From: Carettochelys insculpta
Lineage: Eukaryota > Chordata > Testudines > Carettochelyidae
Direction: 5' to 3'
DNA length: 64,000 nucleotides
Assembly (NCBI RefSeq): GCF_033958435.1
Contig: NC_134137.1
Location: forward strand, 119,634,001 to 119,698,000
A model generated the notes under the pieces. It did no database searches. It had not been told where the DNA came from and saw only the letters and a program-made list of their open reading frames with translations. Shown one piece after another: positions 10,504-22,542 of this stretch. The position numbers and the translations under genes are program-made. The stretch's first letter is position 1. Every line of letters starts with the position of its first letter.

Positions 10504-12635
10504 GGTTTTATGCTTGTCAAAAACAATGTCCATCTCTGACTTCATGTGGTAAGTTGGGATACTGATGCTAAATTCTTTGCTTTGAGTCTTCTCCTGAGTC
10601 ATTTTGGCTATTTTGGTCTTGGTGGACTGTAGATTGATAAATGGTCTTTGAAGTATGGGTGCAAGCGTATGAATAGTATTTTCCTGGCCAGCTCCAGACT
10701 GAATGGTGCTGAATGATATGATCTTCTTCATCTCTACTGGCTAGTAGACACAAGCTACATGTTTAAATTAGTTGTAGCTTCTGTGAGGTGGTCTCCATCA
10801 ATCCCTCATAACTTGAATTGTGTAGATTTGAGGTGATAAAGGAAGGAGTTAAAACATCAGGATTCTTTATTCAAAAGGAAGGGTTGGTCTCCTGGTTTCC
10901 CTAAGATGGGAGGGTGTACTCTGATACTACTGTTTGTACTGCGTGCACAAACAGAGTGAAGTCAGCCTAACTTCAAGGCTGTGTAACCCCTTAGAGATCT
11001 GATGCCTTTAGTCAGGATAAAGTCTGTTTTAAGTAGCATCTTAACTCCCTCCCCCCCCCCACTGTTTTGCCTGAATTTTTTTTGTCATTTGTTTGCTTAT
11101 TTGATCTATGCATGAGGATTCTTAGTTGTGACTTGGGCTGCATTAGCAAACCAGACTTCAAGAAGTACAGTGAGCACTTCCAATTTCATTCTGTGTCTAT
11201 ACCATCTCCTGGAGTGGTGGGAGAACAGTCTGGAAGAGTAGAAGTGGTAAGAGTAACACAATAGTCAAGTCCAAATGCATTCTGCCTCCTTTCTGCAAAT
11301 TGCTTGCCTCCTTTCACGCATACCTACAGCTCTGTATGGGACGGGGTAAGAGAATAACTTTATATGAGAGATTCCAATATGTGTACAGTTTGTAAATGCT
11401 GTGGGATCCTTCAAGAAAAATGGTGGAATAAGTCTACATTATTGTATTTGGTTTAAAATGGAATATTTCTGTGTGTGTTATGTTCACTGAAAGTAGTGTT
11501 GTAGTGGGTTTCAGTTTGTCAAACAAAGTACATGGATCTCCATGTACAAATATTTGTTTTTCTGTACTATAGAACAGAAGTTTCTAACTAAATATACAGA
11601 TATTTTTTAATTTCCTGAAGATGTGAACAGTTCTATTCTTATAACAGAAAATCTAATTTCCTAATGAAAAGTTTTTTACTAAATTATGTGTATTTGTTAA
11701 ATTTAAAAATAACATGATTTGTATCCAAAAGTTTTTGCGGTGGTCTGGCTTTTTTAGGAAGGAAAAAATTTGATTTTGGGCTGATTATTTTTTATTTTTT
11801 TAACAATAAAGTTAAAATAACTTCTGTGATTGGATTTCCAAACTCTACACTATGCCTGAAGGAGCCATGCCCAAAACTGAAGGTGCTTATAAGATATCTT
11901 TTACTCAAGGAAGCAGACTTATGCTCTCTGTAGTAAGGAATCTGCTGGTGTTCCTTCCAGAAGAGCCCTGTGAGAGAGGCTTGTGTTCTGCACCATTAAC
12001 CATGTAAGGCTAAGGTCTTGATGCAAGTGAAAGGCCAAGACAGTCCCTGCCTAGGGCTAGGAATCGGGCATCATTAAACTTCTCCTGCCCCCTGAAAACT
12101 GAGGATAGGGGATCAGGTGCACTCAACACTATGAAAACCAGCCTTCCAGGTACTCTATCACAATATCCCTGATAATACTCCCTGATGATTTTTTTCCACT
12201 AGTTTTACAGTCACATTTTGTTTTAGAAAAATGGCTTTCCTCCATTGCCTTGTGAAAGATAAAAGCAAACTCTACAGGCGAAACGGAGAAACTCATCATG
12301 CACAAAATAAAACTGGAAGTTTATAGAGAATCTTTTTCTCTAATCTCAGGTTATTATAGCTATTAATAGCTATAGTAGATGTGACATCTAGTTGATGGAA
12401 TCCCTTTAAATAGAGACTTGCTTTGGCTGCATCTGCATTTTATTTTATATGTATACAACTTCTTTATATTTTAGAACCCAGCTTTGAGTTTGAGATGGCT
12501 GCACATCTTCAAATGACATGAAAGTTGTATACCCTGTATATATACTATTAAGTCAACTTTTGTAACGTAATAGCTAGAGCTAACTGTAAACAGGTAGCTT
12601 GGACCTTAATCACTGTGTATAGTGTTTGTTAATAG
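10504..12635. other. Intron sequence, nothing recognised
   Basis: AT-rich sequence. Two overlapping 60-80 codon minus-strand ORFs at 10495-10753 have no recognisable domain and I regard them as chance. Confidence 0.4.
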
Positions 12636-12639
12636 GGTA

Positions 12640-12845
12640 ACAAGTATCAGAGGGGTAACTGTGTTAGTCTGTATCCACAAAAACAATGAGCAGTCATGTG
12701 GCATTTTATAGACTAACAGATTTTTTGGAGCATAAATTTTTGTGGGCAAAGATGAAGAATACTTCTTTGAAGAATTACATCTGACAACATGGGTCTTGCC
12801 CATGAAATGGGATGCTCTAAAAAATCTGTTTTGTAATGTGCCCCA
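12640..12845 (-). repeat. Hammerhead-like/palindromic repeat copy
   Basis: The phrases 'agtatcagaggggtaactgtgttagtctg', 'agactaacagattttttggagcataa' and 'tgtgggcaaagatgaag' place this in the same family as the 3.4, 16.2 and 43.2 kb copies, read on the minus strand. The second arm is only partly preserved ('gctctaaaaaatctg'). Confidence 0.55.
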
Positions 12846-13935
12846 GGATTTGTGATTATAATTGCGTATATTGCCATTCCAATACTGACAATTCAGTTCA
12901 GTCTCAGGGCTTTTATTGGCAGGGGAGTGTTGATTTGATGTCTCTCCTCTCGTGCCCCCCCCCCCCCCCCCAGAAAAAAAAAAGGCATTATGATGAGTGG
13001 GTGCCTTGACAGATACAGCATAACTGTGTAAACAAAATCTTTTATGAATGGGTTAGAGGTGAATCCTATATTTGAAGGCAGGTCAATTTGAAGGTCAGCG
13101 CTTGAGAATACTCATGAATGACAAGTGCTGTCGCTGCTACCTGTAGGATCTGAACAATCTCAGTGAAAATGGCCAGTTTTGTTAACTTCCCAAGCTGCAG
13201 CAAAAGTACTGGAACCTGCCCATGTGCAGATTTGGGGATATAGTTTTGCATTTGCTAATATAGTACTTGAAAGAGTTTGTTTTTGTTTCCAGAGGCAATA
13301 AATGTAACCCTATCTGAAACACCTTTAATTTTGCACATACTGGTGGGTATGTTATGCACCTTCCTCTGAGTGTATTTTCCAAGACCTGGTAATGATGGCG
13401 GGGGCCGGGGGGAGGGAGTTTGACTTCATTCTTCTGTGGTGGTTTTTCACACTTTTCTTCTCACCCTCTTGCTCTTGTAACAATGCTGAACTGAGTGAAG
13501 GAAATAAAATGGTTACAAGTGATATGTAATAAAATACTTGTTTGATAGTCAGCACCACTATTTCACATTCCAGGTTTGACTTAAGTTAATAACCTTAAAA
13601 AACAAGTACATTTTGAATTTTTAGTGCTTTTCTTAGCCCTTTAACATTGACATACATGCCAGTGACTTCTGTTAAGCAACTAATCTTTCCTACGCAGCTT
13701 GGACATCTTAAGAAATTTCAGTGGGTTGACTAGGTAATTAATTAGACTAGCAAAAGACTTGTTCCATTTTCATTAGAAGAGGACACCTCAGTTTTTAATT
13801 CTTCAAAATGAGAAGTAGAAAAATCATATTCCAAGGGTATTTAATAAATTGTTCTCTGAACTTTCTCACCACATCTTCCCTTAAAAATAATCTTCCTTTC
13901 TCAAAAGAACTTATTTCAGTAAAATAAGCATTTGT
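12846..13935. other. Intron sequence with a C run
   Basis: Contains a long C run followed by A-rich sequence at about 12955-12982. No gene was recognised. Confidence 0.4.
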
Positions 13936-13939
13936 TAGA

Positions 13940-14375
13940 AAAGGGGGTTGTGGGAGAATTATCCAAGGCTGTCCAGTGGGCTGTGGGCTGGCTGCAGAAG
14001 ATTGCTCTTAGTACAGGGCAGACCTCCCTGGTCTGGGACCCTCAGGACCTGAGCCATCCTGAAGAAGGGAGTTTGTGGGATCAGGGGAGATCAAGCCGTT
14101 CTGGGCTGCCCTGCTCTAGCCATTGGGGGTCCATGCCCCCGATAGCTGCCTGCCCCTGTTCAGCAATGGCCCCCCCATCCCGGGGTAGCTGCTCTGCACC
14201 CACAGTTGCAGGCAGTTCCTGCCCAGGTCTGGTGGCGGGTCCACTTCCAGCCAGTGGGTTGCCTGCCACTGGATCTGCAGAGCCCCCAGCCACTGGCAAC
14301 CTCTGTGGCTGGGACTCTCTTGTCCAAAGCTGTTGCTGGACCAGAGTGTCCCAGGCAAGAGAGGTTCAACCTGTA
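13940..14375. mobile_element. GC-rich old repeat ending AGAGAGGTTCAACCTGT
   Basis: A GC-rich island in AT-rich surroundings. Its right end AGAGGTTCAACCTGT is the inverted form of the left end of the element at 26353 (ACAGGTTGAAGCTCT), suggesting related DNA-transposon families. The 204-codon ORF over it is rich in P, S, G and A, has no domain, and is most likely a composition artefact. Confidence 0.45.
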
Positions 14376-16135
14376 ATGAATTCTCAAATTCTGTTTATGT
14401 TGATGCTTTGTACTGGGGGGATCTTGATTTGGAGTAATGTAAGTATTTCAAATGGGATAACTGGTTACCTGAAAAAATTAGTCATGTTAACAGTACCCTC
14501 ACTTTCAGAGAGAAATCAAAAGTGCTGTGATGCTAAAACTGTCTAGAAAATGTTCTTCTAAAATAAGTTATGATGTGCAAGGCATTACGTATCGGCCGTA
14601 AAGCAAGTGTAGTTTGCTGACATAACTAGGAGTAAACTGCATCCCTTTTGCCAGGGATAACAACATGAATTAGTAATCTTAAAATTTCCAAAATTCCTGC
14701 TATGCTATGCTATGCTATGCTTGCTTTGTTAATGAGCTGAGAGCTGGTCCCCATTCTGTAAACTAAATACATAAGTCTTGACTTTGTAAAATGAATAGTT
14801 TAGATCTTTAGTTGAATCTGTGGAATAATCATGTTAACTGATTATTTATAAATGGGTGTTAGTGTGCCGACTGTGGAGTCGGACACAAGCTTGAGATGAT
14901 TTGCATCTCTAGGCAATCTGGTAAATGTCGCTTGCAGCATACGTTTGTTCCGGCACTAAATGGTCGGTAAACAGCTTGTAGTCCATGGCGGCTGCCTGCT
15001 TGTATGTGTGGGATAGCTGACCCTGATCTTCAGATACTCCTCTCTGGGCTGACTGCTTTGATTCCTGGCGGGACCAGTTGGGGTAAAGAATCAGTTCATG
15101 GGGGGTGTGTGGAAAAAGCCGAGCAGTTCAGTTATGTTAATTAGAATAACTGTCACTACTGCTTCATTGCTTTTGCTTTTCCATCTGTTCTTATTTCAGA
15201 ATGGGAGATCTTGTATGTTAAATCGATTCTTTGCTGGAAATAGAGATATTTTGTTTTCAGTATTGTATTTGATAAATTATAGGTTCCCTAGAAAGAAATC
15301 TCTATGAATCTATAGTCACGGAGAACATGCCACGGGGTTACATTAGTCCTCTTTAATTTTTTGAAAAGCTCCACAATTTAAATCTACTATATATTTGAAT
15401 CTCTCTGTCCATTCACGCACTCTTTCTGGTGGTATGAGCCAAGAACCACCAATTTGGTATGCGACTGCCTCATAACTTAAAGCAAGATAAGGGTTTGGTT
15501 GTGCCAGGGCCATGGGATGTGCCTGGAATATGATTGTTTCTTGTAATGTGGAAAGGTGGGGGTCTGCTAGCAGGTACAGTTGTATTGTAGATTGACCACA
15601 GGTGGGTGGGTGCAGGGGTAGGAGAGTGGCTGACTGGGGACTTGGCTCTGGATGTTGCCAGCCACCATACATAAAAACCAAATTCTGAAAGGCAGAGAAT
15701 CCTTTGAATGACCTAAAGGACAATTAACTCTGACATCCTTCACATTCAATTTGAAGACTTTGGGGAAGGGGAGGAAGAAAGCAGTATAACTTCCTGAAAC
15801 ATGAATTTTGCACACAGTGTTCTAGCTTTTACTTGATCTAGAATCAAATATTCATATAGCACACACTGGAAATGAATGTTCATGAAGCACATTTCTCTTC
15901 CTGCTATTTCAGAATTCTCCTTAAGATTAATATAGGCAGTGCTGCCAGTACTCAGTTGACTCTCCACTCCTCACCCACCAGCCCATCTCACAGCTGGGGC
16001 TGCTGAGGTGCTGGTCAGGTACACTGTAATTTGTCTTGTAATTACCTATATACATTCTGAGGTAGTAAATTTTGCACCTCAGCTTCTGCTCTTCCTTATC
16101 ATCTGCCAGCTTCGCCTTGAGTACTATCCTTGAGT
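14376..16135. other. Intron sequence with a (TATGC)n microsatellite
   Basis: A short TATGC tandem lies at 14697-14720. A 126-codon minus-strand ORF at 15343-15723 includes GGSWLIPPERVREWTERF and looks somewhat protein-like, but I could not assign it to a family and saw no splice or retroelement context. Confidence 0.35.
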
Positions 16136-16305
16136 ATAACAGATTTTTTTGGAGCCTAAGCATTCATGAGCAAAGACCCACTTTGTCAGATGTATGTAGT
16201 GAGTCTTTGCCCAGAACACTTACGCTCCAAAAATCTGTTTGTCTGTAAGGTGCCACGGACTTCTCATTGTTTTTGCAGATAGTCTAACCCCTCTGATTCT
16301 TGAGT
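16136..16305. repeat. Hammerhead-like/palindromic repeat copy
   Basis: Two inverted arms share TTGGAGCCTAAG...CAAAGACCCACTTTGTCAGATG and its mirror GTGAGTCTTTGCCC...TTACGCTCCAA. The right arm continues into 'atctgtttgtctgtaaggtgccac' and 'tagtctaacccctctgattct'. The core is decayed (no intact CTGATGA or GAAA in the + arm). Confidence 0.55.
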
Positions 16306-17565
16306 ATTTTGTCTGTGCATTTTCCTGCTCCCTGCAGCTCTAGTCCTTCATAATCTGACCCTTTTTGATATTGAAAGTGTGACAATTTACTATCCGATCA
16401 GCCTAGAGGCCTACCATTTCAATGTAATGTTAGTTTGGATGTATTGTTGGGGAGATGGAATACTCTTTCCTCTGTGTGAACATGAGAGGTTGCCCATCCC
16501 ACTTATGCACTGTATTTTCAATTAAACATCCTCCACTCCAAGGGCCATTTACTTGTTAAGCAAGCCTAACAACTTCTGTTTTTTATGATGTGTCCTTAAT
16601 TTGCCATAGCCTGCCTATAAGGATACAAGTGGTAAATATGAATTCTTCTCTTACTGATTAAATTTAACAGTTTGTCATGCAATGGACAACTGTTCTAACT
16701 TTCACTCTATTCTTGTTTTTGCTTTCCAGTTCTTTAAGTGCTTAGTATTCTAAGGCCTAAATCTGAAGCTTAGAGAACAATAGGCGTATGAAGAATTACA
16801 TGGGTTCCATGATCGCTCATTTAATCACACAGAAATGTATGCGCCATCCACTCCCTTTTTTTTGAGGACTCTGTACACTTCAGTTACAATAAACTTGAAC
16901 CCTCATTACAAGCTGGTTGCTCTTGGTTACAAAGTATTGCTTTTCTGCACTTATTAAATCACTGTAGCTTTAGACAACATATTTCTCCTGGAGATTCTGG
17001 ATTGTGCTAATTTTTAAGTCAATGACAACTTTCTACAAGAATTTGATATTTTTAGCACTAGAAGTTCTTATTTTGACGACTTCCTGTTTGTAAGGCAAGA
17101 ACTGTGTAAATCATCTTCTTGTTTTCCGATAGGTTTTTTTTTTTTTTTCTTCAGAAGAGGTAGTTTATAGCATTACCGGAGAACTACAAAACATCAGTGT
17201 CAAAAGTAAACATTTTTAAAAGGCTGTTTGGGAATGGAAAAAGGACAAGGCACTGAACAGGACATCTTAGACAAAAATACATACCCCTGTGATTTTTCTA
17301 CTCTTTGCCTTTTGTCACGCTTTCCTCTTTTGTTTTCCTTGTTTTGGTTAGGTTGTAACTTGATCTTTCCCTTGATGTTTATAATACATTCAAATCAAAA
17401 TATCTCATTGATTTAGGTTACTGCATTCTGAATGTAGTAACCTTGGGTAGCAAGTAAAAGTTACTATGTGCAAATGCTATAATTGGTGATTATTTAAAAT
17501 AGCAAGATAGGTAGATAAATAGAGCTTGAATATACTTGGAAAATGGAGGGAGTTTTGAGACAAGC

Positions 17566-17596
<31 letters not shown>

Positions 17597-17633
17597 CCTC
17601 TCCTCTGGACACCTTCTCCCCTTGCTGTGTGCA

Positions 17634-17670
<37 letters not shown>

Positions 17671-18345
17671 TTAAAAGATGAAATGGTGCTTTAGGAATGG
17701 CTGGGCAGATGTTATGGCACCTACTATGTAACTAGTTTTAAAATAACTATATTTAATGAACAAAATACCCTGCTATCATCTCATTTAAATCTTTTACTTA
17801 AATTGTATTTTTCCTGAGTATCATTGTCAAACTCAAGCTTGTTATATGGGCTAATGCGACATTTCCATGGGCATAATGGTCAAGAGATTTCTCAGCTGAA
17901 ATTCAGCTTGAACTACAAGGCAGTACTCAGGAATGCTGTTAGTGCCTCAGCTATAATTGCTATGGCAACAATTGCAGGTATGGACGCAAACCAAGTCTCC
18001 CTTCTCTGTCAGAAAGACCCCAGTTTCTCATTTCAACTGCAGTGACTGTTAGAGCTGAAAGCCAAATCCCAGTGGAAGGTATTTACGTTGCATATTATCA
18101 GAAATGTGTGATAGTAAGGCTTATTGGCTCCAAAAATGCATTTTGAAATATTAAAATCAAATATGTGCTTTCCAGTAGATGGTGTAAAGAAGGATGGTCC
18201 AGTAGTTCACACTTGGGTCTCCCAGGTCCAGGCTCGGCTATTTGCTCTTCCACAGACTTCTTGTATGACTTTGAGCAAATAACTGTTTCTTTGTGGCTCT
18301 GATCCCCATCCACAAAATAGGGACAGTGACACTCCCCTCCCTTAT
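16306..18345. other. Intron sequence with simple repeats
   Basis: Includes a T run of about 28 at 17569-17596 and a (GC)n(AC)n microsatellite at about 17634-17670. No coding region was recognised. Confidence 0.45.
17569..17670. repeat. Poly-T and (CA)n microsatellite
   Basis: About 28 consecutive T, then after a 40-bp CT-rich gap a GCGCGC tract running into about 14 AC units. Confidence 0.9.
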
Positions 18346-18349
18346 AGAA

Positions 18350-19482
18350 AAGCCTATAGGCATTAATGCTTGTGACCTGTTAAAACAGCTGTTATTTCGA
18401 AAGTACTTTGCTAGGCACATGCTATTTCAAAATAAGTTTGAAATAGCAGGTTGGTGATTTCGAAATCGGTAAACCTCATTGCAGGAGGCGTAATGCCTGT
18501 TTTGAAATAGGCACTGTTAAGACATGGGATAGTGCTATTTTGAAAGAAGCCATAATAGTACTATGTGTCCAGAATGCTAATTAGAAATAACTGGGTACTA
18601 TTTTGAAAGGCATATGTGTGTAGCTGTGTTATTTCAAAATAAGATATTTTCGGAGAGCTGTTTCGAAATAGTAGTAAGTAGGCATCCTTCAGTCTGCATA
18701 GACTATGGATCGCGCCCTTTAAAGTTTCAGTTGAGGACTTCATTTACAGCGTCTATTGTCACTATGAAGACCCACATGAGAGTGACAGTCCTTGCTGCAT
18801 CTCTTGCAGATGTGGTGGGTGTCTGGCAAGTCCTTATTGTGCTTTCTGTGCGCTCGCTTCTCCTCTGCTAGCTGTCTGATCTTCATCTCGCGCTTCTGAA
18901 GGCCCTTGTGTAACCCCTGCCTCCATCTGCTGCAGTCATCTGCTAGTTCTTCCCAGTTGTCCAGCTCGATGTCTACCTCTCTGAGGTCTCTCTTGCAGAC
19001 ATCTTTGTAGCGCAACGGAGGGCATCCGGGAGGTCTTTTGCCAGAGGCTAGCTCACCATACAGGATATCTTTTGGAATCCTTCCATCATTCATCCTGTGG
19101 ACGTGGCCAAGCCAGCGGAGTCAACGCTGCCTGAGGAGGGTGTGCATGGTTGGGATTCCAGCTTGCTCGAGGACGGCGGTGTTGGACACTCTGTCCTTCC
19201 ATGATATTCCAAGGATGCGCCTGAGGCAGCGCAAGTGGAAGACGTTCAGCCTCTTTTCCTGGCGGGCACACAGGGTCCAAGTCTCGCTGCCATAAAGGAG
19301 GGTGCTGAGGATGCAGGCTCTGTAGACTTGCATTTTGGTGTGAGTGTACAGCTTGTTGTTGTTCCACACTCTCTTGCTGAGTCTGGACAGAGTTGTGGCC
19401 GCTTTTCCGATCCTCCTGTTTAGCTCAGTTTCGAAATACCTTATTTTAAATGCCTCTTTAGTGTTGCCATAGGCATACTGTG
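18350..19482. mobile_element. MITE interrupted by a nested LINE fragment
   Basis: Left part 18350-18670 and right part 19428-19482 contain repeated TATTTCGAAA/TTTCAAAATA motifs. The outer ends GCCTATAGGCA and (inverted) TGCCTATGGCA look like terminal inverted repeats. It was split by the insertion at 18671-19427, so it is older than that insertion. Confidence 0.5.
18671..19427 (-). pseudogene. Non-LTR retrotransposon C-terminal fragment, 11-bp TSD
   Basis: Minus-strand translation from about 19427 gives a continuous reverse-transcriptase C-terminal region: an RIGKAATTLSRLSKRVW segment, then YRACILSTLLYGSETW and LRWLGHVHRMNDGRIPKD. This is the 'LLYGSETW...LRWLGHV' signature at the end of many non-LTR RTs. 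I cannot fix the clade. One in-frame TGA (19119-19121) interrupts it where the pattern suggests an arginine codon, as CpG decay would cause. The insertion is flanked by an 11-bp duplication GTTTCGAAATA (18660-18670 and 19428-19438), so it is a single 5'-truncated retrotransposition event into a pre-existing MITE. The 3' end lacks a poly-A tail. Confidence 0.8.
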
Positions 19483-22250
19483 TTAATGGTTGTCATGTAA
19501 GTACTAAAGATATGGGAGCTTTTTTGGTTCTGCAGCATCTCCCTCCCCGCACCCTGCCAGCCCAGCGCAACTTGTTTTCCAATTGTGATTGATTGATTTT
19601 ACCATAGCCTTGATTTGGATTTTTGAAATCTCTATGAACCTTGATTTAATAAATACATTTTGATAGTAAATGTGTCTGCATAGGGTTTCCATTAAATATC
19701 CATGAAACTGCATGACTATATTTTAGAATATTTGTTGTATTTACTTCATTATCCTGAAGTACAAATTTCTCAGACTCAAGAGGTGGAAGTGACCTCACCG
19801 CTCTCTTTTGTAGGCTGCTTTTTTCCCCGTTTAAGACTTGTGACCAGTTAAGTTGTTTCCTTTGCTGTATCTAGAGGAGTCTAATACCGTACTTAAATAC
19901 GAAAGAAGTAGCGATCCTGGTTCCTGACTGGCACTGACTAATCTCCTTTCTTCAGTTTTAAAGAGGATTTCGTCTAACCTAGTTTAAATAGAGGATTAAG
20001 GACAATTAGGTTCTTCCTCTAGATCATGACAAAGACATTACTTTGTGAAATCCCCTAAAATGCATATCTGCTAAAGCACCAGGAAAGTGTTGGTAAAATA
20101 ATAAGACACACAACTTCTCACTTTAAAGATAGGAATGATTTATGTGTGTATAAAATGCACTAAGTACCAGCAGTGCTGGAACCCAGGGTCCTGGGGTTTT
20201 CCTCCTTCAGGCTTGAAGTGGTTTCCATCATTTACAGTGTTTATAGTTTTGTTCAATGGCTTTCAGCACTCTAGTTAGAAAAATTATTCTGATGCTAGTA
20301 CTAAATACAAAGTACCGTTTGTACACTGTTCAGTAGGGTTATGTATATGCAGAGTATCTTAAGCCATGCAGAATGTGTCTTGCATGCGTCATTTGTAATT
20401 TACACAGTGGACATGTAGAGCAACTGGAATTAATTTCTTGAAATGTATGTTGGCTAATGCAATTCAAGTAATACACTTAGCACTTTATGCAGTTCTTTAT
20501 ATTTTTTTTTCAAAGTACCCCTCATGAATTGTTGATAAAGTAATCATAACAGTTAATTTGTGTTTGTATTTAACTTTGCACATGAATGCTGGGTTTATGG
20601 TGGGACAAAAGAGGAAAAGAACTACTCAAGGAATGCAGCAGTTAAAATTACTCAAAGGTACTTCCTTTCCCATACATGTCTATTAAAAAAATTAAACAGA
20701 TATAAAATGCCTAATCATGTGTGAAGGGAAAAGAAATGACTTGCCATTTTTGTTTTTTAAAATAGGATTAGTTGTAGACAATATGACCATTTAAAAGACA
20801 GGTGGTGGTAAACTGGTTCCGTCACTGTGAAGTATGACTAGCTGGTTCATGCTAGAATGGCACTTCTCTCTGAGATGGGCTGGCAAACAAAATAGCAAGA
20901 AGTGTTTGTTTTTTTGTGTTTGTTTTTTTTTTTTTGCACTGAATTTGAAAACAAAAAAAACCCACTCCAATTCAGCAGCTGCAATGCATATGAATATGAG
21001 ATGGTCCTTAACAAATAATATCAAACGATGCTTTTTGTAACCCCTATTTTAAGAACAGTGCGCGCACAGTGATTTGTAATGAGATACGTGTTTGCTGCAG
21101 GATGTTCACAAACTTTTTTTACATATTCCCCCGAGGTTGAATATTTTTTTTTTTACTTGCAAATTTTTGATTGCAAATGAGACACAAAGGGAGCACAGAT
21201 GAACTCGCTGTAAATGTGAAGGATTGGGTCCCTTCACTTTGAAATTCTCTATTTTCAGATTTGACTTTCTTCTTTTTTTTGAAGCCATTTCAATCCCGCT
21301 TTAATTATGCCAGTTTTACTTCATGTTTAATTTTTCTTTCGTAAAATATGTGTGCCCTTCACAGCAGGAATGTTGCAAGTTTCCTTTTCCTTTTCAAAAT
21401 CAAGACTTCAGTACAACACGATCAAAACAGATACTGTAGCATGTCCTACAATGTGCTGCACATATTAAAGGGGGATTAATCCAACATTTTAAAGTCACGT
21501 TTTTCTATATGAGTTGTTAATTTTTAGGCTCTTAGACATTCATCATTTTATCAAAAATAATCAGAAAGGGGTTCTTTTTACTCTGCAATTATAGCACTGA
21601 GAGCCACAAAGAAGGCCCTTCAAGTGCCACAGGTTGCAGACCACTGCTCTGAGAAAAGAGAGCCAAAGTGTCTGTACAATTTCCCCTCTAAATCCAATAA
21701 TTATCAGTTATTGGTAACGTCTATAATATATTTTCTTTAATTTTCTAACAGGAGCATTTGTCCAGAGTGCAGGGACTAGTTTGACCTCTTGTTTTACTCC
21801 ATTATCTGTCTGAACTGAAGTGGTGTTTACCCCTGCCATATTCATGCCAATCAACCATGTACGTTTTCCAGTCTCTGAGCTTAACCTATGTAAGAAAGGA
21901 AAGTGAATGTTAACCACTGTTCTTGTTTTGAGGATACGGAAAACGAACACTTCCAGCAAATTTGTTACTTTCTCAAGTACATTCTGTTATCTCTTCTTTT
22001 TAGACTCCTATAAGCTGCTATTTTAAGTGAAACGGTGCCATGAAAGCCTTAACAGACCAAGCTGCTATTTAATGTTAATACAAAATGTGCCTAGGTATAA
22101 ACAAAACTATTTTATTATTGGAAATATATGTGACAAGGACAAGAATACTGCAAGTATAGACCTAAGCAGTTTAACGTAATTATTCTTTTTTTTTTTTTTT
22201 TTTTTTAAGTCTTTGTCCATAGCTGTTAGGCTGACATTAACAGATATATA
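19483..22250. other. Intron sequence, T runs, old hAT end
   Basis: Mostly AT-rich. The phrase 'tgccacaggttgcagaccactgctct' at about 21628-21653 looks like the terminus of an old hAT element. A long T run lies at 22187-22206. No coding region was recognised. Confidence 0.4.
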
Positions 22251-22258
22251 ATGTAAAT

Positions 22259-22534
22259 CAGTGATGGGCAACCTAGGCTAGTAACTGGGCCACATGACTC
22301 ACTCTCTATGTTGGTGGGCCTCAAGAGTTTTGTAACTAAGCGGGCCCTTTGGGATAGGGCAGTTTTGCTAAGTGCTCTCGCCTGCCTAGAATTTTGAGTT
22401 GTGCCAGTTGAACCGTAGCATTCCTTTGATCGGCTTCAGACGGAATGCATGTATCACAGTAAGTGCTGCGTGCGGTCAGCAGGCACCTCACTTCACTTCA
22501 GATGCCCTTGCTTTAAGCTGCAGGTTGTCCACTG
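22259..22534. mobile_element. hAT non-autonomous element with near-perfect 8-bp TSD
   Basis: Left end CAGTGATGGGCAACCT; right end AGGTTGTCCACTG. Flanking 8-mers are ATGTAAAT (22251-22258) and ATCTAAAT (22535-22542), 7 of 8 identical, as expected for an old hAT insertion. No coding capacity. Confidence 0.75.
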
Positions 22535-22542
22535 ATCTAAAT

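Noticed and set aside
13932..14546. 204-codon + strand ORF
   Set aside because: It spans a GC-rich old repeat with low-complexity composition and overlapping antisense ORFs; no domain is recognisable.
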